A DNA stretch of 64,000 bases from positions 62,001 through 126,000 of the forward strand of contig JACKQL020000042.1 of the NCBI GenBank assembly GCA_018296165.2, read 5' to 3'. Source of the DNA: Termitomyces sp. T153. Lineage: Eukaryota; Basidiomycota; Agaricomycetes; Agaricales; Lyophyllaceae. The notes under the pieces are model-generated. The model was given only the letters and a program-made list of their open reading frames with translations. It did not search any database and had not been told where the DNA came from. The position numbers and the translations under genes are program-made. Within the stretch, counting starts at the first letter, position 1, and the number at the start of each line of letters is the position of its first letter. Shown in pieces: positions 11,905 to 23,137 of this stretch.

Positions 11905-12897
11905 GAAGTCCTTGATGAATCTCCAGTAGAAGTTTGCAAAACCAAGGAATGCCTGTACCTCCTTCTTGTTTCAGGGCTCTGGCCACTCTGCCACACCTGC
12001 TACCTTTACTGGGTCCATCTCTGCTGCTACATGGGAGATGATCAGGCCAAGGTACTCAATCTGGGTTTGTTCAAACTCACACTTCTCTGGCTTGAGGTAG
12101 AGCTGGTGCTGGTGGAGGTGTTCCAGGACAAGACAAGTGATCTGATGGTGTTCCTCCAGCATTTTGGTGTAGATGAGGATATCATTGAGGTACACACACA
12201 CTACACCCTCTGCAATGAGGTCCTGGAAGATGTTGTTCATCATAGTCTGGAAAGTGGCTGGGCTGTTGGTGAGACTAAAGAACATGATGAGTGGCTTGAA
12301 CAATCCCCAGTTGGTCTGGAAGGCCGCCTTCCACTTGTCTCCTTCCTGAATGCACACATTGTTGTAACCCCACTAGATGTCCAGTTTAGTGAAGTATTGC
12401 ATGCCCCAGAGTTGTTGATGAGCTCAGAGATGAGGGGGAGGGGGTAACGGTTCTTCACTATCATGGTGTTGAGTACCTGGTAGTCCTGTACTAGTTGGAG
12501 GGAGCCATCCTTTTTTTTTGATGAAGAAGACTAGAGAAGCCATTGAGGACTTGGATGGATGGATACAACTGGAGTCCAAGTTCTCCTGTAGGAATTTGTT
12601 GAGCTCATCCTGCTCTCTGGGTGCAAGGGAGTAGACCTTACAGCTGGAGAGTGCAGAGTTGGGCAGCAGTTCAATGGCATGGTCCCACCTCTTGTGCTCT
12701 AGAAGTGAGTTGAAGGAGGCTTTGGAGAACACATCTTCAAACATGTGCAGATAGGGGGGTACCATGTCCTGGAACTCTCGAGGTGTGGCATTGGCAGCAA
12801 AGGCCTGGGCCAGCCTCTGGGATGTAGTCTGGCTAGCCCTGATCTCCACAACGGAGGGCAGTGGGTGGACAGTGGTAATATAGATTCGATCCCCCAC
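11905..12897 (-). pseudogene. Reverse transcriptase of the family-3 Gypsy element
   Basis: The block 12897-12424 runs from the protease-RT linker (YLHMFEDVFSK) through IELLPNSALSSCKVYSL and IHPSKSSMASLVFFIKKKG, the standard start of a Gypsy RT. After a frameshift the block 12357-11971 carries PFSLTNSPATFQ-like FFSLTNSPATFQTMMN and the active-site box YLND (about 12192-12181). The usual box is Y-x-D-D; here one catalytic Asp is Asn, a G-to-A change on the coding strand. The thumb KCEFEQTQIEYLGLIIS is present. The enzyme would be inactive even without the frameshift. Confidence 0.9.
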
Positions 12898-13290
12898 CTC
12901 TATTGCTTCATCTGGGAGCTCCAGCTCACATATACCACTAAACTCCCCTCCACACTCCTCTTCTGGGGCTCTGCCATTGCTCCAATCATCCTTGTAGAGG
13001 GCCTCTCTACAAGGAAATGCCAGAGGTGGGAGGTTTAGGAGGTCTAGATCAGCGAAGAGGAGAGGGCTGGTGCAACATGCTCAGATGGCTGCATGCTCTC
13101 AGACTTGGGTCCAATACTCCACTCTGTCCTCCATAGTGCAGGTAGAGCACTTCCTAGGGCATCTACTCATGGTCACCTCTCCTTTGGTCTAATCAATCTT
13201 GGGATTATGCTTTCAGAGCTATGTAAACCCAAGGATCATGTCCTGCCTTCCCAAGCTGGTGACAGCAAATATGGCATGCTCCATGTGATT

Positions 13291-13548
13291 CTAATAGTGG
13301 AGAACCAGGTTGACCATAGAGCTAATTGCACCAGCTTCATTGGGCATTCCATTAATGTTGTAGACAGGAATGGGCTTGAGAAGGGGCTGCATAGTAAGGC
13401 CATGGTGTTTGACAAACTCCAAGTCCAGGAAAAGTCCCATTGCTCTGCTGTCCAGGAGAGCTGTGACTCCACAGTTTTGCTGGGTGTCCATTGTCTTGAT
13501 CTCTACATTGAGGTGCAGGGAATGGGCAGATGAGCTGGAGGCCATCAC
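13291..13548 (-). pseudogene. Retroviral-type aspartic protease remnant of the family-3 Gypsy element
   Basis: An 85-codon open stretch contains TALLDSRAMGLFLDLEFVK. The family active-site triad is D-S-G or D-T-G; here it is D-S-R, again a single-base change at a CpG-type site. It lies between the zinc-knuckle gag end and the RT as expected. Confidence 0.8.
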
Positions 13549-13766
13549 GTACTGTCAGGGCATTTGACATGCCCAAGTGGGGCTATGCTATCAGACCTTT
13601 GGAGGTGTTGGAGAGCTTGGCAGGGGCTCTGGAGTTAGTATTTGTATGTCTGGAAGGGGGCTTCAAGGTTCTTCTGTCTCAGAGTGAAGGGCATTAGAAA
13701 AGGCAGTTTCATTTTCTATTGACAGACAAGAGAACCTGTTAGCACCTAGCAATGGAGGCATACACC

Positions 13767-15000
13767 TCATTCATCACTCGACTCAAAATCCTCCTCCCAC
13801 TCCAGAGGTGAGGTGCACATGCTAGCTTCCTTCAGGATCAACTCCGGCATGGGCTCATTTAGCAATAGAGCTCTAGCAGCATCTTTTGCAGCTAAGAGCT
13901 GCAGGAAAAGTTCCTCCTGCTCCACCATGGAGAGGTAGCATACCTCCAGGCCCAGAGGACAGTGTTGTGCAAAGTGCCCAGGCTTCTTGCATCTCCGGCA
14001 CAACAGTGGGGTAGCATGGAGTTGTCAGGCCACATCCACATTCATGGGGATCCCCAGTGGTAGGGGACGCACTGTGGGAACAGCTGGAGTGAGGGCCGGC
14101 ACTGAGTGAGTAGGTACAGGGTGGCAGAGGTTGCTGACTAGAGCGGGGCATAGTGTGGAATGGAAGTGGCAGAGCTCCCTCCATATCTCCATGAGTTGCC
14201 ATTGGTCTTGGGCCACTTCATACTATGATGCAATCTTTTCATTGTTGGGGCAACCCTCTGCCAGGTTGTCAATGCATTCCACCAAGGCAGGGTGCAAGCC
14301 ATCCCAGAAGGTGAGGCATAGTTGGAGGCCATCAGGGTAGGCAGCCTGTTTGACCAGGGCTCAGAACAAGTTAATGTACTCATCCAATGTATGCTTTCCT
14401 TGTCTGTACTGCTCCCTGTCATGCAGCATCAGTGCTGCCATCTTGGCAGGGTCTAATGGGAAAAACTCCACATAAAAGTCCTTCTCAAAGGCAGCCCAGT
14501 CCAGGAAGCTCCCTACACCTCTGGGACAGCAGAAAACTCACAGTGTGTAGGTGAAGACACATCTGGTCTTCATGTATGACAGCACCCAGGCTATTTTCAA
14601 TGCATTAGAGTCAAAGGTGTCCTGCTAAGGTGGATGTAGGTGAGGCAGGACTGTAGGAATTGCTCCTCACTGGATCAGGCACCTTCATATGCATCTAGCA
14701 GCACCAGATGAGGGATCCATGGCCATAAGGTTCTCAGAGCTACTGGAGTAGGTGCTGCAGCAGGTGGAGCTGGTTCTGCCACCATGGGAGGGGCAGAGTT
14801 AGGGCTTAGGCATTCTAGCAGTGCCTGAAGGGATTGGGAGATAAGATCTGTTGTCTAATGGAGGGTAGAGAGTTCAGTCATATGGTAGATGAGAGATGAT
14901 TGCATTAATTGCACCTGGGTCTCTAGGTAGAGCAGGCAAGTCCAGGCTTTGTCCTGCAGGGCTGAGGCCTCTGAGGGTGTGTCTGGGTTGGCAAGCTGAG
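13767..15000 (-). pseudogene. gag of the family-3 Gypsy element, with CCHC zinc knuckle
   Basis: The C-terminal block 14003-13767 contains CRRCKKPGHFAQHC, a C-X2-C-X4-H-X4-C nucleocapsid zinc knuckle, followed by an acidic end (EWEEDFESSDE). Upstream frames (14422-14025) read as capsid-like fragments in several frames. The presumed start is near 15000, where a plus-strand CAT matches MSQLANPDT. Broken by stops. Confidence 0.75.
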
Positions 15001-15097
15001 ACATAGAACTCCATGGTGCTTAATCCTGGCAGAGAAGTGACAGATAGCAGCTCAGAGGTTCCTTGCAGCTATGTGAGGCTTCCAGGCCAGTTTTAGG

Positions 15098-15108
15098 AGA
15101 CTTGTTCT
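15098..15108 (-). promoter_or_regulatory. Self-priming primer-binding site, LTR family 3
   Basis: Two bases inside the 5' LTR the element strand reads AGAACAAGTCT. Its reverse complement AGACTTGTTCT occurs in both LTRs (plus-strand AGAACAAGTCT at 16448-16458 in the split copy). That is the arrangement of Tf1/sushi elements, whose transcript folds back to prime its own reverse transcription from 11 bases. No TATA box is evident upstream of the predicted transcript start in this family. Confidence 0.6.
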
Positions 15109-15110
15109 GC

Positions 15111-16690
15111 TGTAAGAGCAACCTCCAGAGCAGCAGATCAGAGTCACATAGCTAGCAGAGGGGAATCCAAAGTATATTAGTGGAGTAGACTGTCAGGTCC
15201 CACTGACAATGGGAGCTCAGCTACACTGGTGAATCCTTACTAGATGGACGTGATTCCCTGCACAGCTTAACTGGGCACTCAGAGGACTCCTAAACATAGG
15301 GGACTTGCAAGAATAAGTGAGGGAAAGTGATCTGAGCAAGTCTGGAGTGGTCTGGAGAAGTCTAAGATGGCTTGCAGGGAAAGGGACAAGCTTGACAGAG
15401 TGTCAGGTATAAGTCTGGAAGCAAGTACTATGGGTGTGGAGAAAGTGGAGGCTACACAAGTGGTGGGAGTGGAGCCAGAGCTTAATGGAGGATCAATGGA
15501 AGTTAATGGGGTTCAGAGCTGAGCTGGTCAGCAAGGTCTGGAGTTGGTTCAAAGAGTGTGCATTGATTGTAAGTGTAAGAGTGGAGTTCATGGAAGCATT
15601 ACTTGCAATCATAAGTGCAGGGTTTGTAAAAGCATTAAGGTTGGAGAAGACTTGAGTACAATGGAAGGAGATGGATCAAATGAGATGAGATTGAGTTAAA
15701 CAGAATGAGATGGAGTCAAGACAAAGTTGAAACAAAAATGAGAATAGATTGAGATGGAGATACAAAATGACAACAAGAACAATAACAGAATAGAGATGAG
15801 ATAGGACCGGGAGACTGAGAGAAGACCAGGAAACTGAAAGTAAGGAATACAGAATACAAGACACAAAACATGAGAAGGAGACAATCAGAAACACATCAGG
15901 TAAGGCAATATCAAGACTAGAGTATGAGGAGCGACTCCATGACTTATATACTGACTACTGGGAAGCTCTGAGGAACATCGGCTGTGGTGGTGGAGCTTGG
16001 TGGAGCTCAGCAGAGTTGACAGGTGTCAGTTGTGATCAAGGGGTGGGCCACATTGATATGTTGATGGGATCAGTCGGAAACATGGGCTGTTCTGAGATTG
16101 TCATGATACTCCAGAGTGAGTCAGAGGAACCAGGGTGCTGAGTTGATGATGTGTGACAGAGTCAGGAACAGTGGGGGATGGTTCCAGGGGCTCAGGAGAT
16201 CCAGGGGAAGTGTTGGCAGCTGTGGAGAAGACATTGGAGTTGTCCAGGGGACCATCAGAGTTAGCCAAGGATGCGTTACAGTTAGCTAGAGTAGGCACAG
16301 AGCATTGGAGAAGTTTGACAGTGTGTTGGGGGAGGCTCCAGGGGAGCAGGTAGGTCAGGAATGATGTGCGGAGGTCCAGGGAATGGGTTGTGATATAGAT
16401 GACAATACAAATCAGTAACTCATCACCTAGCAAAGAGGAATCTGAAGAGAACAAGTCTAAGGATTCCTGCTGCTTGGCATGGCACATCAGCAGGTGGCAG
16501 AGGCATGGGAACTACTATACAGGTGACCAGAGTTACTCCTAACCCTAGGGCAATGGTTGCTGAGGTAATATGGAGAACTCTGGAGTTCTCCAGAGATCTT
16601 CAGGGCTCTTTCCAGAACCCTGAAGACATCAAACAAGCTGCAGAAGTGCTGGAACCAGTCATGGAGGTTGGAAATGTAAGTCCCCTGACA
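15111..16690 (-). repeat. LTR family 3, 5' LTR, split by a solo LTR
   Basis: The two halves 15111-15190 and 16396-16690 together match 9343-9712. The break falls at GTGGAGTAGA(T/C), which is uninterrupted in the other LTR (about 9416-9424). Confidence 0.85.
15191..16395 (-). repeat. Solo LTR family A, copy 2, inside the family-3 LTR
   Basis: It runs from TGTCAGGTCCCACTGAC to GGGTTGTGATA (TGACA with one C-to-T change). Flanks are TAGAC (15186-15190) and TAGAT (16396-16400), a target duplication differing by one C/T transition. No internal sequence remains, so it is a solo LTR. Confidence 0.85.
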
Positions 16691-16806
16691 GGTCCATTGG
16701 TCTCTTGTTCCACCAAATTCCAAGCTAATGTAAGTCGGTTGGAAATGGAAGTCTCCTGACAGGTCCATTGGTCTCTTGTTCCACCAAATTCCAAGCTAAT
16801 GTAAGT
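16665..16806 (+). repeat. Tandem duplication of about 75 bases at the LTR-3 right boundary
   Basis: A unit starting GGTTGGAAATG, passing through the LTR terminus CTGACA, the target copy GGTCC and TTGTTCCACCAAATTCC, and ending AATGTAAGTC occurs twice in tandem. The second unit repeats the LTR end, so the duplication happened after insertion. Confidence 0.75.
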
Positions 16807-17096
16807 CCTAGCCCACAAACTCAACTTGTTAGCTCACCATTCTGACAATCTAACTCTTTCTCTTTTTCCCATTCAGGCCAAGCCCAAGGAAAAGCTCCAT
16901 GCCAGGAAAATCTGCATGCTTTCTTCTACCAGTGCATTGTCATGCCCTTTTTACTTCTGATTACAAACCCCTCCTCACCTAGCCAACCATAAACTTGGTA
17001 ACAAGGCTGCACTCTTATGATTGTCTCAAATTGACACTGCTCCTGATGCCATGGCCCTTGCCAAGGACTGTGCTTCCATTCCACATGCCAATCTAC
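16691..17096 (+). pseudogene. Antisense gene of element 2, middle part
   Basis: This resumes the reading cut at 9342: the codons on both sides join in frame (YHTKDKDITMLD, then PLVSCSTKFQAN). A well-formed intron follows (GTAAGTCC to CCCATTCAG, about 16803-16876). The next exon starts AKPKEKLHARKICML and has only two stops, TGA at 16958-16960 and 17018-17020; both fit CGA arginine codons after deamination. It then reads MALAKDCASIPHANL up to 17096, where the next insertion begins. Confidence 0.55.
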
Positions 17097-18236
17097 TGTC
17101 AGGTTCTGCTGACCATGTGGGATCAGCTACACTAGGTGAGTCCTTACTAGGCAGACATGATTCCCTGCACTGACAACTAGGCACTTGGAGGTGTTCCAAA
17201 CACTGGGGACCTGTGAGGATAGCCAGAGGAAATTGATCCAGGCAAGTCCGGGGAGGTCCAGAGGAGTAGAGGATGAGTTGCGGGGAAGGGGGACAGGCTT
17301 GGTGGGGTTCAGGCATAAGTCCGTGTTTGAGTATTGCAGGTGCAGAGGAGGTGGAGGCTATGCAGATGACAGGAGCGGAGCGGGAGTTCTGACAGGAGAT
17401 CAACAGGGATTGATGGGGTTTGGAGCCGAGCATATAGCAGGGTCCAGGGTTGGTAAAGAGTGTCGGAGGTTCATAATTGTAACTGCAGAGTTCATGAGGA
17501 CGTTATGGTCAAGAGGACTTGAACACAATAGACAGAATCAAACAAGGCAAGGCAGAGTCAAACAAAATGAGACAAAGACAAAATGAGAACAAGAATAGAT
17601 TCAGGCAGAGACACGGAACAATAATGACATGATAATAGAATAGAGACAGGATAAGACTGGGAGACTGAGAATAAGGAAAACAAGACATGGAACACAAAAC
17701 ACAAGAAGAAACAATCAGAAACACATCAGGTAAGGCAGGTAAGTAGGTAATCTCAAGACTAGAGTATGAGGAGCTACTATATGTCTTATATACTGACTAC
17801 TGAAGAGCTCCGGGGACGTCGGCTGTGGTGGTGGGGCTTGGCGGAGCTCAACAGAGTTGATGGGTGTCAGTTACAACCAGAGGGTGGGCCGCGTTGATAT
17901 GTTGATGGGATCAATTGTGATGTGGTCCGTTCCAAGGTTGTTGTGATACCCCAGAGTAAGTTGGAGGAGCCAGGATGTCGAGTTGATGATGTGTAATGGG
18001 GTCAGGCATGGTGGGGGAGTGGTCCCAGGGGCTCAGAAAGTCCAGGGAAAGTGCTGGTGGCTGCAGAGAAGACGTCAGAGTTGGCCAGGAGGCCGTCAGA
18101 GTTAGCCAAGAATGCAACGGAGTTAGCCAGAGTAGGCGCAGAGTGCTGGGGAAGTTTGACGAAGCGTCAGGGGAGGTTCCGGGGGGACGGGGGTTTGTCA
18201 GGTGATGTACAGGGGTCCAGGGAATGGGTTGTGACA
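17097..18236 (-). repeat. LTR family A, 3' LTR of element 3
   Basis: It starts TGTCAGGTTCTGCTGACC and ends GGGTTGTGACA, 1140 bases, the same length as its partner at 23138-24277. Differences between the two cluster in the first 130 bases and are mostly C/T and G/A transitions. Confidence 0.9.
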
Positions 18237-18453
18237 TCACCCCCCCTTCAGCATCGAGACCCTTGAGATGCAGGGAGTGGGTTGGGGATCAGCGGGGGCA
18301 TGGGAGTTGAAGCCCAGTAGTATTGATCAATCCACAGTGAGTGACGGTGGCATGGGAGGTGAAGTCAAAGCATGGTCACCACTTTGTCAGGGGGTTCTTC
18401 CTAATCAATTAAAAAGCCTTGGACATACCCTGGGGCTTCTCAAATCCTTTGTC

Positions 18454-19720
18454 ATGTCCTCTCCCAGTTACTCAGCCACTTCCCCCACCCCGTTGATTTC
18501 AGACGCAAACATGGTGATTGTGTATGACAGCGAGGGAGAGGAGTTTGAGTGTTGGCACCAAGCCAGTGCAATATACTGAAGTTGTGAGCAGCATTGACTT
18601 GTTTCTTCAGGGTGGCTGACAGAGTTTTGCAGAGTTGTCTGTGGTGGTGGTGGGTTCTCTGGGGGTTCCTAGGCGGGCCAAATTTTGTCCTGCAGTTCCC
18701 CGATTGGCAGCGGGGGATGCAGAAGGGGTCCCACCATTGCAGCAAATCCCTCAGGCAGAGGTGATGGCGGAGGAGTTTGCAAGGGCATTGGCGCGGGCTC
18801 AGGGCCCCCTGACACTGGAATGGTGCCAAAATGAGGCCCCAGTGAGTCTTTGAGTTCTCCTTTGTCGCATGTGCTGATCTGTTGTTCTTAGTGTGTTCTC
18901 TGTGTGTGGCAGGGCGAGGCCTGCATCTTTGATGTGCCCTCCATGGGATCACAGCATGACACTTCCATTTGCCTTCCATGTCACGTGAGCCACAAGAAGT
19001 GCTTGATCTTATTGGAGTGGCGAGTGGCATGCGTTGCTGCGGAGCAGGAGTGGGACAAGGACTGAGTGTGGAGTCAGCTGAGCAAGGTGCGAAAGACCCA
19101 GATGTTGGGGCAGGGGAGCACGGGGCAGGTGAGGTCTCTGCAGGATGGGCAGAGGGAGGGGGCATCCTCAGCGGCAGACTATGGGAAGCAGAGAGCCTCT
19201 CCGCTGTTGGGGGCGGGGCCCAGCAAGAGGCCGCAGGGGCACGAGCTGATGGTGGGTCCTCCAGGGTTTCACATTTACTCTCCTACTCTGGACACGGCCT
19301 TGGGATGGGCATCAAGTTCTCTAGAGCCCCCGCCTTTGATCATGGAGGTCTTCCTTTGCAAGCAGGTGGAGGTGCTAATGGCGGCATTGACGGCACAGGA
19401 GGGGGAGCTTTGACGGGCGAGGGAGGATTGAGATGCAGCATGGGCAGAGAAGGAGGCATTGGAGCGGGCGTGGAACACCTCAGTGCAAGTGGCGCCAGAG
19501 TGAGTGCCAGAGATATGGAGCTTGCAGGAGCATCTGATGCAGCAGGAGGTGTGGCCTATGGAGGAGGCAGAGGAGCGGGAAATGGCACCAGAGGGTGGTT
19601 TGCTGCGGGCGGAGTTGGAGGTAGCAAGGTGGAGGGAGGATTGGCTGGCTAATGAGGCCGCTTCAGGGCATGCAGGGATCCTTTGTATGTGTTGTTCCCA
19701 ATTCTCTGCCTGTTACTAAA
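18454..19720 (+). pseudogene. Antisense gene of element 3: Cys-motif, coiled-coil protein (unknown function)
   Basis: A plus-strand gene sits directly next to the 3' LTR and polypurine tract, antisense to the element. The first exon starts at 18454 (MSSPSYSATSPTP) and contains VIVYDSEGEEFECWHQ. A second exon (about 18627-18840) ends before GTGAGT. A third, after GTGTGGCAG at about 18915, has the C-X2-C-X6-C motif CLPCHVSHKKC (18970-19002), then EWRVACVAAEQEWDKD and a long Glu/Ala/Arg-rich stretch likely to form a coiled coil (to about 19665). In-frame TGA stops near 19062, 19412 and 19500 break it; at least the second fits CGA or TGG decay. It resembles a lineage-specific family often seen in Agaricomycete genomes, with no known role. 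Confidence 0.5.
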
Positions 19721-22700
19721 TGGATCGTGTTTGGGGTCAGGTTGGGTGCGGGAGCACCGGGTTCTCTTGGACGGTGCCTCTGCGGCATTTGTGTCAATCT
19801 AAGATGGGTTGGTGCAGATGCTCAGGGGTCAGCCTCCGGAGTTGCAGCAAGGGATGGCAAGGGTGGGGAGGTTGTGGTGGGGCATCGACGGTGTAATGCA
19901 GTGGCCCTGGGGTCATGGTGGGAAGTGGCAGTGGACGTGGGGGAGGCTTTGCCAGGGCTAGCGGAGGTCTTAGCAGTGGTGTGGGCCCAGATGGAGATTG
20001 ACTTGGGGGTAGGGATGGCAGGGGTTCTGGAGGAAGAGTGAAAGGGCAGTCGGGCCCTGCTTCTAGTTGTTTTTGAGTTTGCTGTCCTGTTCTGCCTTGT
20101 ATCGTATATTTTTATACTTTCCAATGCTTCCTCATTGTTCCTGAGTGTGTGAAGTGAGACTTTAATTTGTGTGAGGGTGAGGTAAGTGAAACATGCAGGG
20201 GTGCTGGGGAGAGTTGAATCCCTAGTGGATCCAGAGGTGGAGGTTAAGCCCACTCATGCCATCTGTGTTGGCTAGTCCCAGGGTTGTCAGGGCAGGGCGG
20301 AGCACCATAGGAAGAGTTTCAAGGTTCGGCGGGGGTGTTGGGAGTCTTCCTGCAGAGTTCCGTAGTGTTTTTGGGCGGCGTTGCTGAGTTTGATTCTTGG
20401 GGTCTCGGACCCAGGGTGTAGGGGTTTTCTTCAGTCTGCAGCGGAGATGTGTGTTGTGCTGGTTCAAGAGGGTGGACCTCTGGGTCTTCAACGTGTATTT
20501 GGAGTGGTCAGGGCTTCAGCCTTTTGTTGGTGCGGCTGGCAGGAGGGGCGGAGGTCTTCCAGCAGTCCGGCCTTTATGCCAGCATGGGTGGCAGGGTGGT
20601 GGAGGTCCTTTTTAATAATGGTGGGGGTGGCAGGGTGAGGTTTGTCCTCAGAGCATAGTCGGTCAGAGGAGGGAGTCCCTAGCAGCTTAGTGGCGGAGCC
20701 CCTGGGGTAGGATGGTCCCTGGAGTAAGTTGGTGGGGGCTGTTTTCCATGCCATCTATGCTGTGGGGTTGGTCAGCATAGAGGCGGAGGTACTCCCTTAG
20801 AGTTGCGATTCCTTGGTTGAGGATGCCCGGAGGTTTACGTTTGGGTGGAGTTGTGCGGGGCAAGCTCTGGAGTATTGTATTTGGTGAAGGGCACTCGGGA
20901 TCAGGCTTTGCTGCGCTCCGGGGTGTTGGTCCAGGTCAGAGTCATGCTCCGGAGTATTGCGTTTGTGGGTGGGCATGCTCAGGTGGTGCTTTAGTGTGCT
21001 CCAGAGTGTTGATGACAAGGGGGCAGGGTGCAGGGTGATCAGTCCTGACCAGTTCCTTTGGGTCCGGAGTCAAAGTTTGAAGGTTCTGGGTCATCTACAT
21101 GACATTGCTTTCCTGACCAAGAGTAAGTCCAGAGATGGACAGAGGGTTCTTACATATTTCTGACACTCCCTAGAGTTTGGAGGGCTGTTGGAGTTGTATT
21201 GGTGGATGCTTCTTTGGGCAGGGGCAGCATGGGGGTCGGTTGGAAAATGGCTTGCCTCAACAGAGATGCTTTGGGGCTCGTTCTGTAGATTGTTCCTTCT
21301 GGGGGTCAGTGGTTCTTTCATTGGGGAAGAAGTTAGCAGTTCCGGAGTCAACACAAGGGTCACTCGGTGGGGGGTTTGTTGGTTGTGTTGGCTTTGGGGG
21401 TGGTGCAGAGTGGAGGAAGGGGTCTGAGGCGCATTTTGTCAGTTCACCATTCCAAGCACGAGTACCAGGGGTTCGGGGTTGATGCGGGGGTTGGGGTTGG
21501 GTCTTAACTTGTTGGTGGGGTTGTGTCGCAAATCAGAGGGGGAGCTCCAGAGTGGGGGTTTTCACTGAGCAGCGGAGTTGTCGTGTAGGAGTGGTGGTGG
21601 CTCCTGGAGCCAAGCTTGGATGGGGGGGGCTGGTCTAGTGGTCTTCCAGGGTTTTGGGTGAGTCTGGCTGTCGTCCCTCCATGCAAAATATCTGCTGCAT
21701 TGGAGGGAGATGGTTGTTCATGACTGTTGGAGGGCGGCGGGGAAGTCAGTTGCGGGGGAGCATTGGTTTGGACTTCCTGAGAGTCACAGTGGGGTCAGGG
21801 CAATTCTTCATTTGTGCTCCAGAGCGGCCTGGAGGTTGTTGCGAATGTGGGTGGGAGGTTGGTCATTTCTTGGAGGGCATCATTGGTCCCTTGATTGTTG
21901 GGGTGGAGTCAGCAGGGCCACTTCATTATTCTTGGCTTTGGGGTTGGTCCCCGTCAGGTGTGGTTGGATTCGCCGGAAGTGTTGTGAATCTTAGAGGAAA
22001 GCTACTTCAAGGGTCCCAGAGTTTCTTCTCTTCTTGGGGAGCATTTTGCATTGGGGGAGGGGAGTGGGGTGGTGGTGGGGCTGGGACTCTGAGGGTGGGA
22101 TTGTGGCATGTGACGTCTTCTTGGGGAAGGCATCAGCAAATTTAGGGTACTCCAGAGAGATTACTTCGCATGGGGTTTGTTTCTGGGTACTCCGTTGGTG
22201 TGGCCCCTGCTTGATAGACATCCTCCAGCATAGGGGCAGAGTTGTACAGAGCTGTGGATTGGTGGTTTATGCTTGTGGGGTAGGAGCTACAGGGGCCGCA
22301 GTGTTGAGCTGGCATCGTAGGTCCCCTGGGTTGGATGTTGGAGTCGAAGCGGGGGCCCCAGAGTTGTGTTGCTAGGGTCCAGAGTGGGTTGGAGGGTTGG
22401 ATCAGGGCATCTTTGAGTCGGTGCAGGGTTATTTGGGCTGTCAATTCTGGTGGGGGAAGTCCTCCACAAATGTCGGAGCATATGCTCTTTGGATCATCAG
22501 GATGTTTGAGTGGGTTGATCGACGGTCTCTGGGATGATGGTGGAGCTTCTCCCTCCCTGATATGAACATGTCAGCGAGTTTAGAGTACCCCAGGGAACTA
22601 CTTTGTATAGGGCCATCTTTCCCATAGCTTGTTCCAGTGGGGCGACTCCTATGCTGGGGGTTCTTGTTGCAGGAGGTGGTGTAGTCTGATGGCGGGGTCC

Positions 22701-23137
22701 TCATTTGATGGTGTGCAGGGAGGGTCAGCATCAAGGAACTTCAATGTTGGGGAGTCCAGGTCAAATGGGGGGGTGTTGAAATAGTGGGCGGGACTCTGGA
22801 GCTGTGTCCTTATTGAGAGTCGGGGTGCCGTGGTTCTCCTTGTTAATTTTGGGGTTGTGCTTCAAGGGTTGGGGGATGGTTTGTGGGAGTGGTGTAAGGT
22901 TGGGCATGGGTTGGGGAGGGTGTCCAGGGAGAGAGCTGTTGTATGGGTGTAACTGGAGCGGAAGGGATGCTTGGTGTCAGATCCATGACTCAGGGTGCCT
23001 TGACAAATTGGGCAGGGCCATATGAATCGTAAGGGTTTCCAGGCACAGGTTGACCATAGACATCAGAATTGTTTGGCAAATGGTGTGTGGGGCATGTGTG
23101 GACATCACAAATGGGGTAAGGTAGAGTCTTGAGATTA
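19721..23137. other. GC-rich interior of element 3 without recognisable genes
   Basis: The longest open frames are short, low-complexity Pro/Thr/Ser-rich products on the minus strand, with no conserved domain I can name. Two similar segments (about 22130-22240 and 22560-22650) share a string reading Y-(P/S)-K-(F/L)-A-D on the minus strand. This is reminiscent of the linker before Gypsy RTs, but the similarity stops there. It is probably non-coding filler of a large non-autonomous element. Confidence 0.4.
23125..23137 (-). promoter_or_regulatory. Self-priming primer-binding site, LTR family A
   Basis: The plus strand reads AGTCTTGAGATTA up to the LTR edge. The LTR contains its exact complement TAATCTCAAGACT at 23789-23801, where the element's transcript is predicted to start. 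In copy 1 both partners have changed together (AGTCTTGATAT at 4445-4455, ATATCAAGACT at 5031-5041). The pairing proper starts two bases inside the LTR in both. Confidence 0.65.

Larger units (their letters stand above)
9343..16690 (-). mobile_element. Gypsy retrotransposon (LTR family 3) nested in element 2
   Basis: LTRs are 9343-9712 (3') and 15111-15190 plus 16396-16690 (5', split by a solo LTR). Each starts TGTAAG and ends CCCCTGACA. Flanking pentamers are GATCC (9338-9342) and GGTCC (16691-16695), one transition apart. Inside on the minus strand are gag with a CCHC knuckle, protease, reverse transcriptase, RNase H and integrase in Gypsy order. The primer-binding site is self-complementary (see 15098-15108). 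Many stops and substitutions make it inactive. Confidence 0.88.

Noticed and set aside
18452..19165. Long minus-strand ORF (237 codons) inside element 3
   Set aside because: It is a shadow of the plus-strand antisense gene, whose exon borders and Cys motif make sense; the minus frame is low complexity and crosses those introns.
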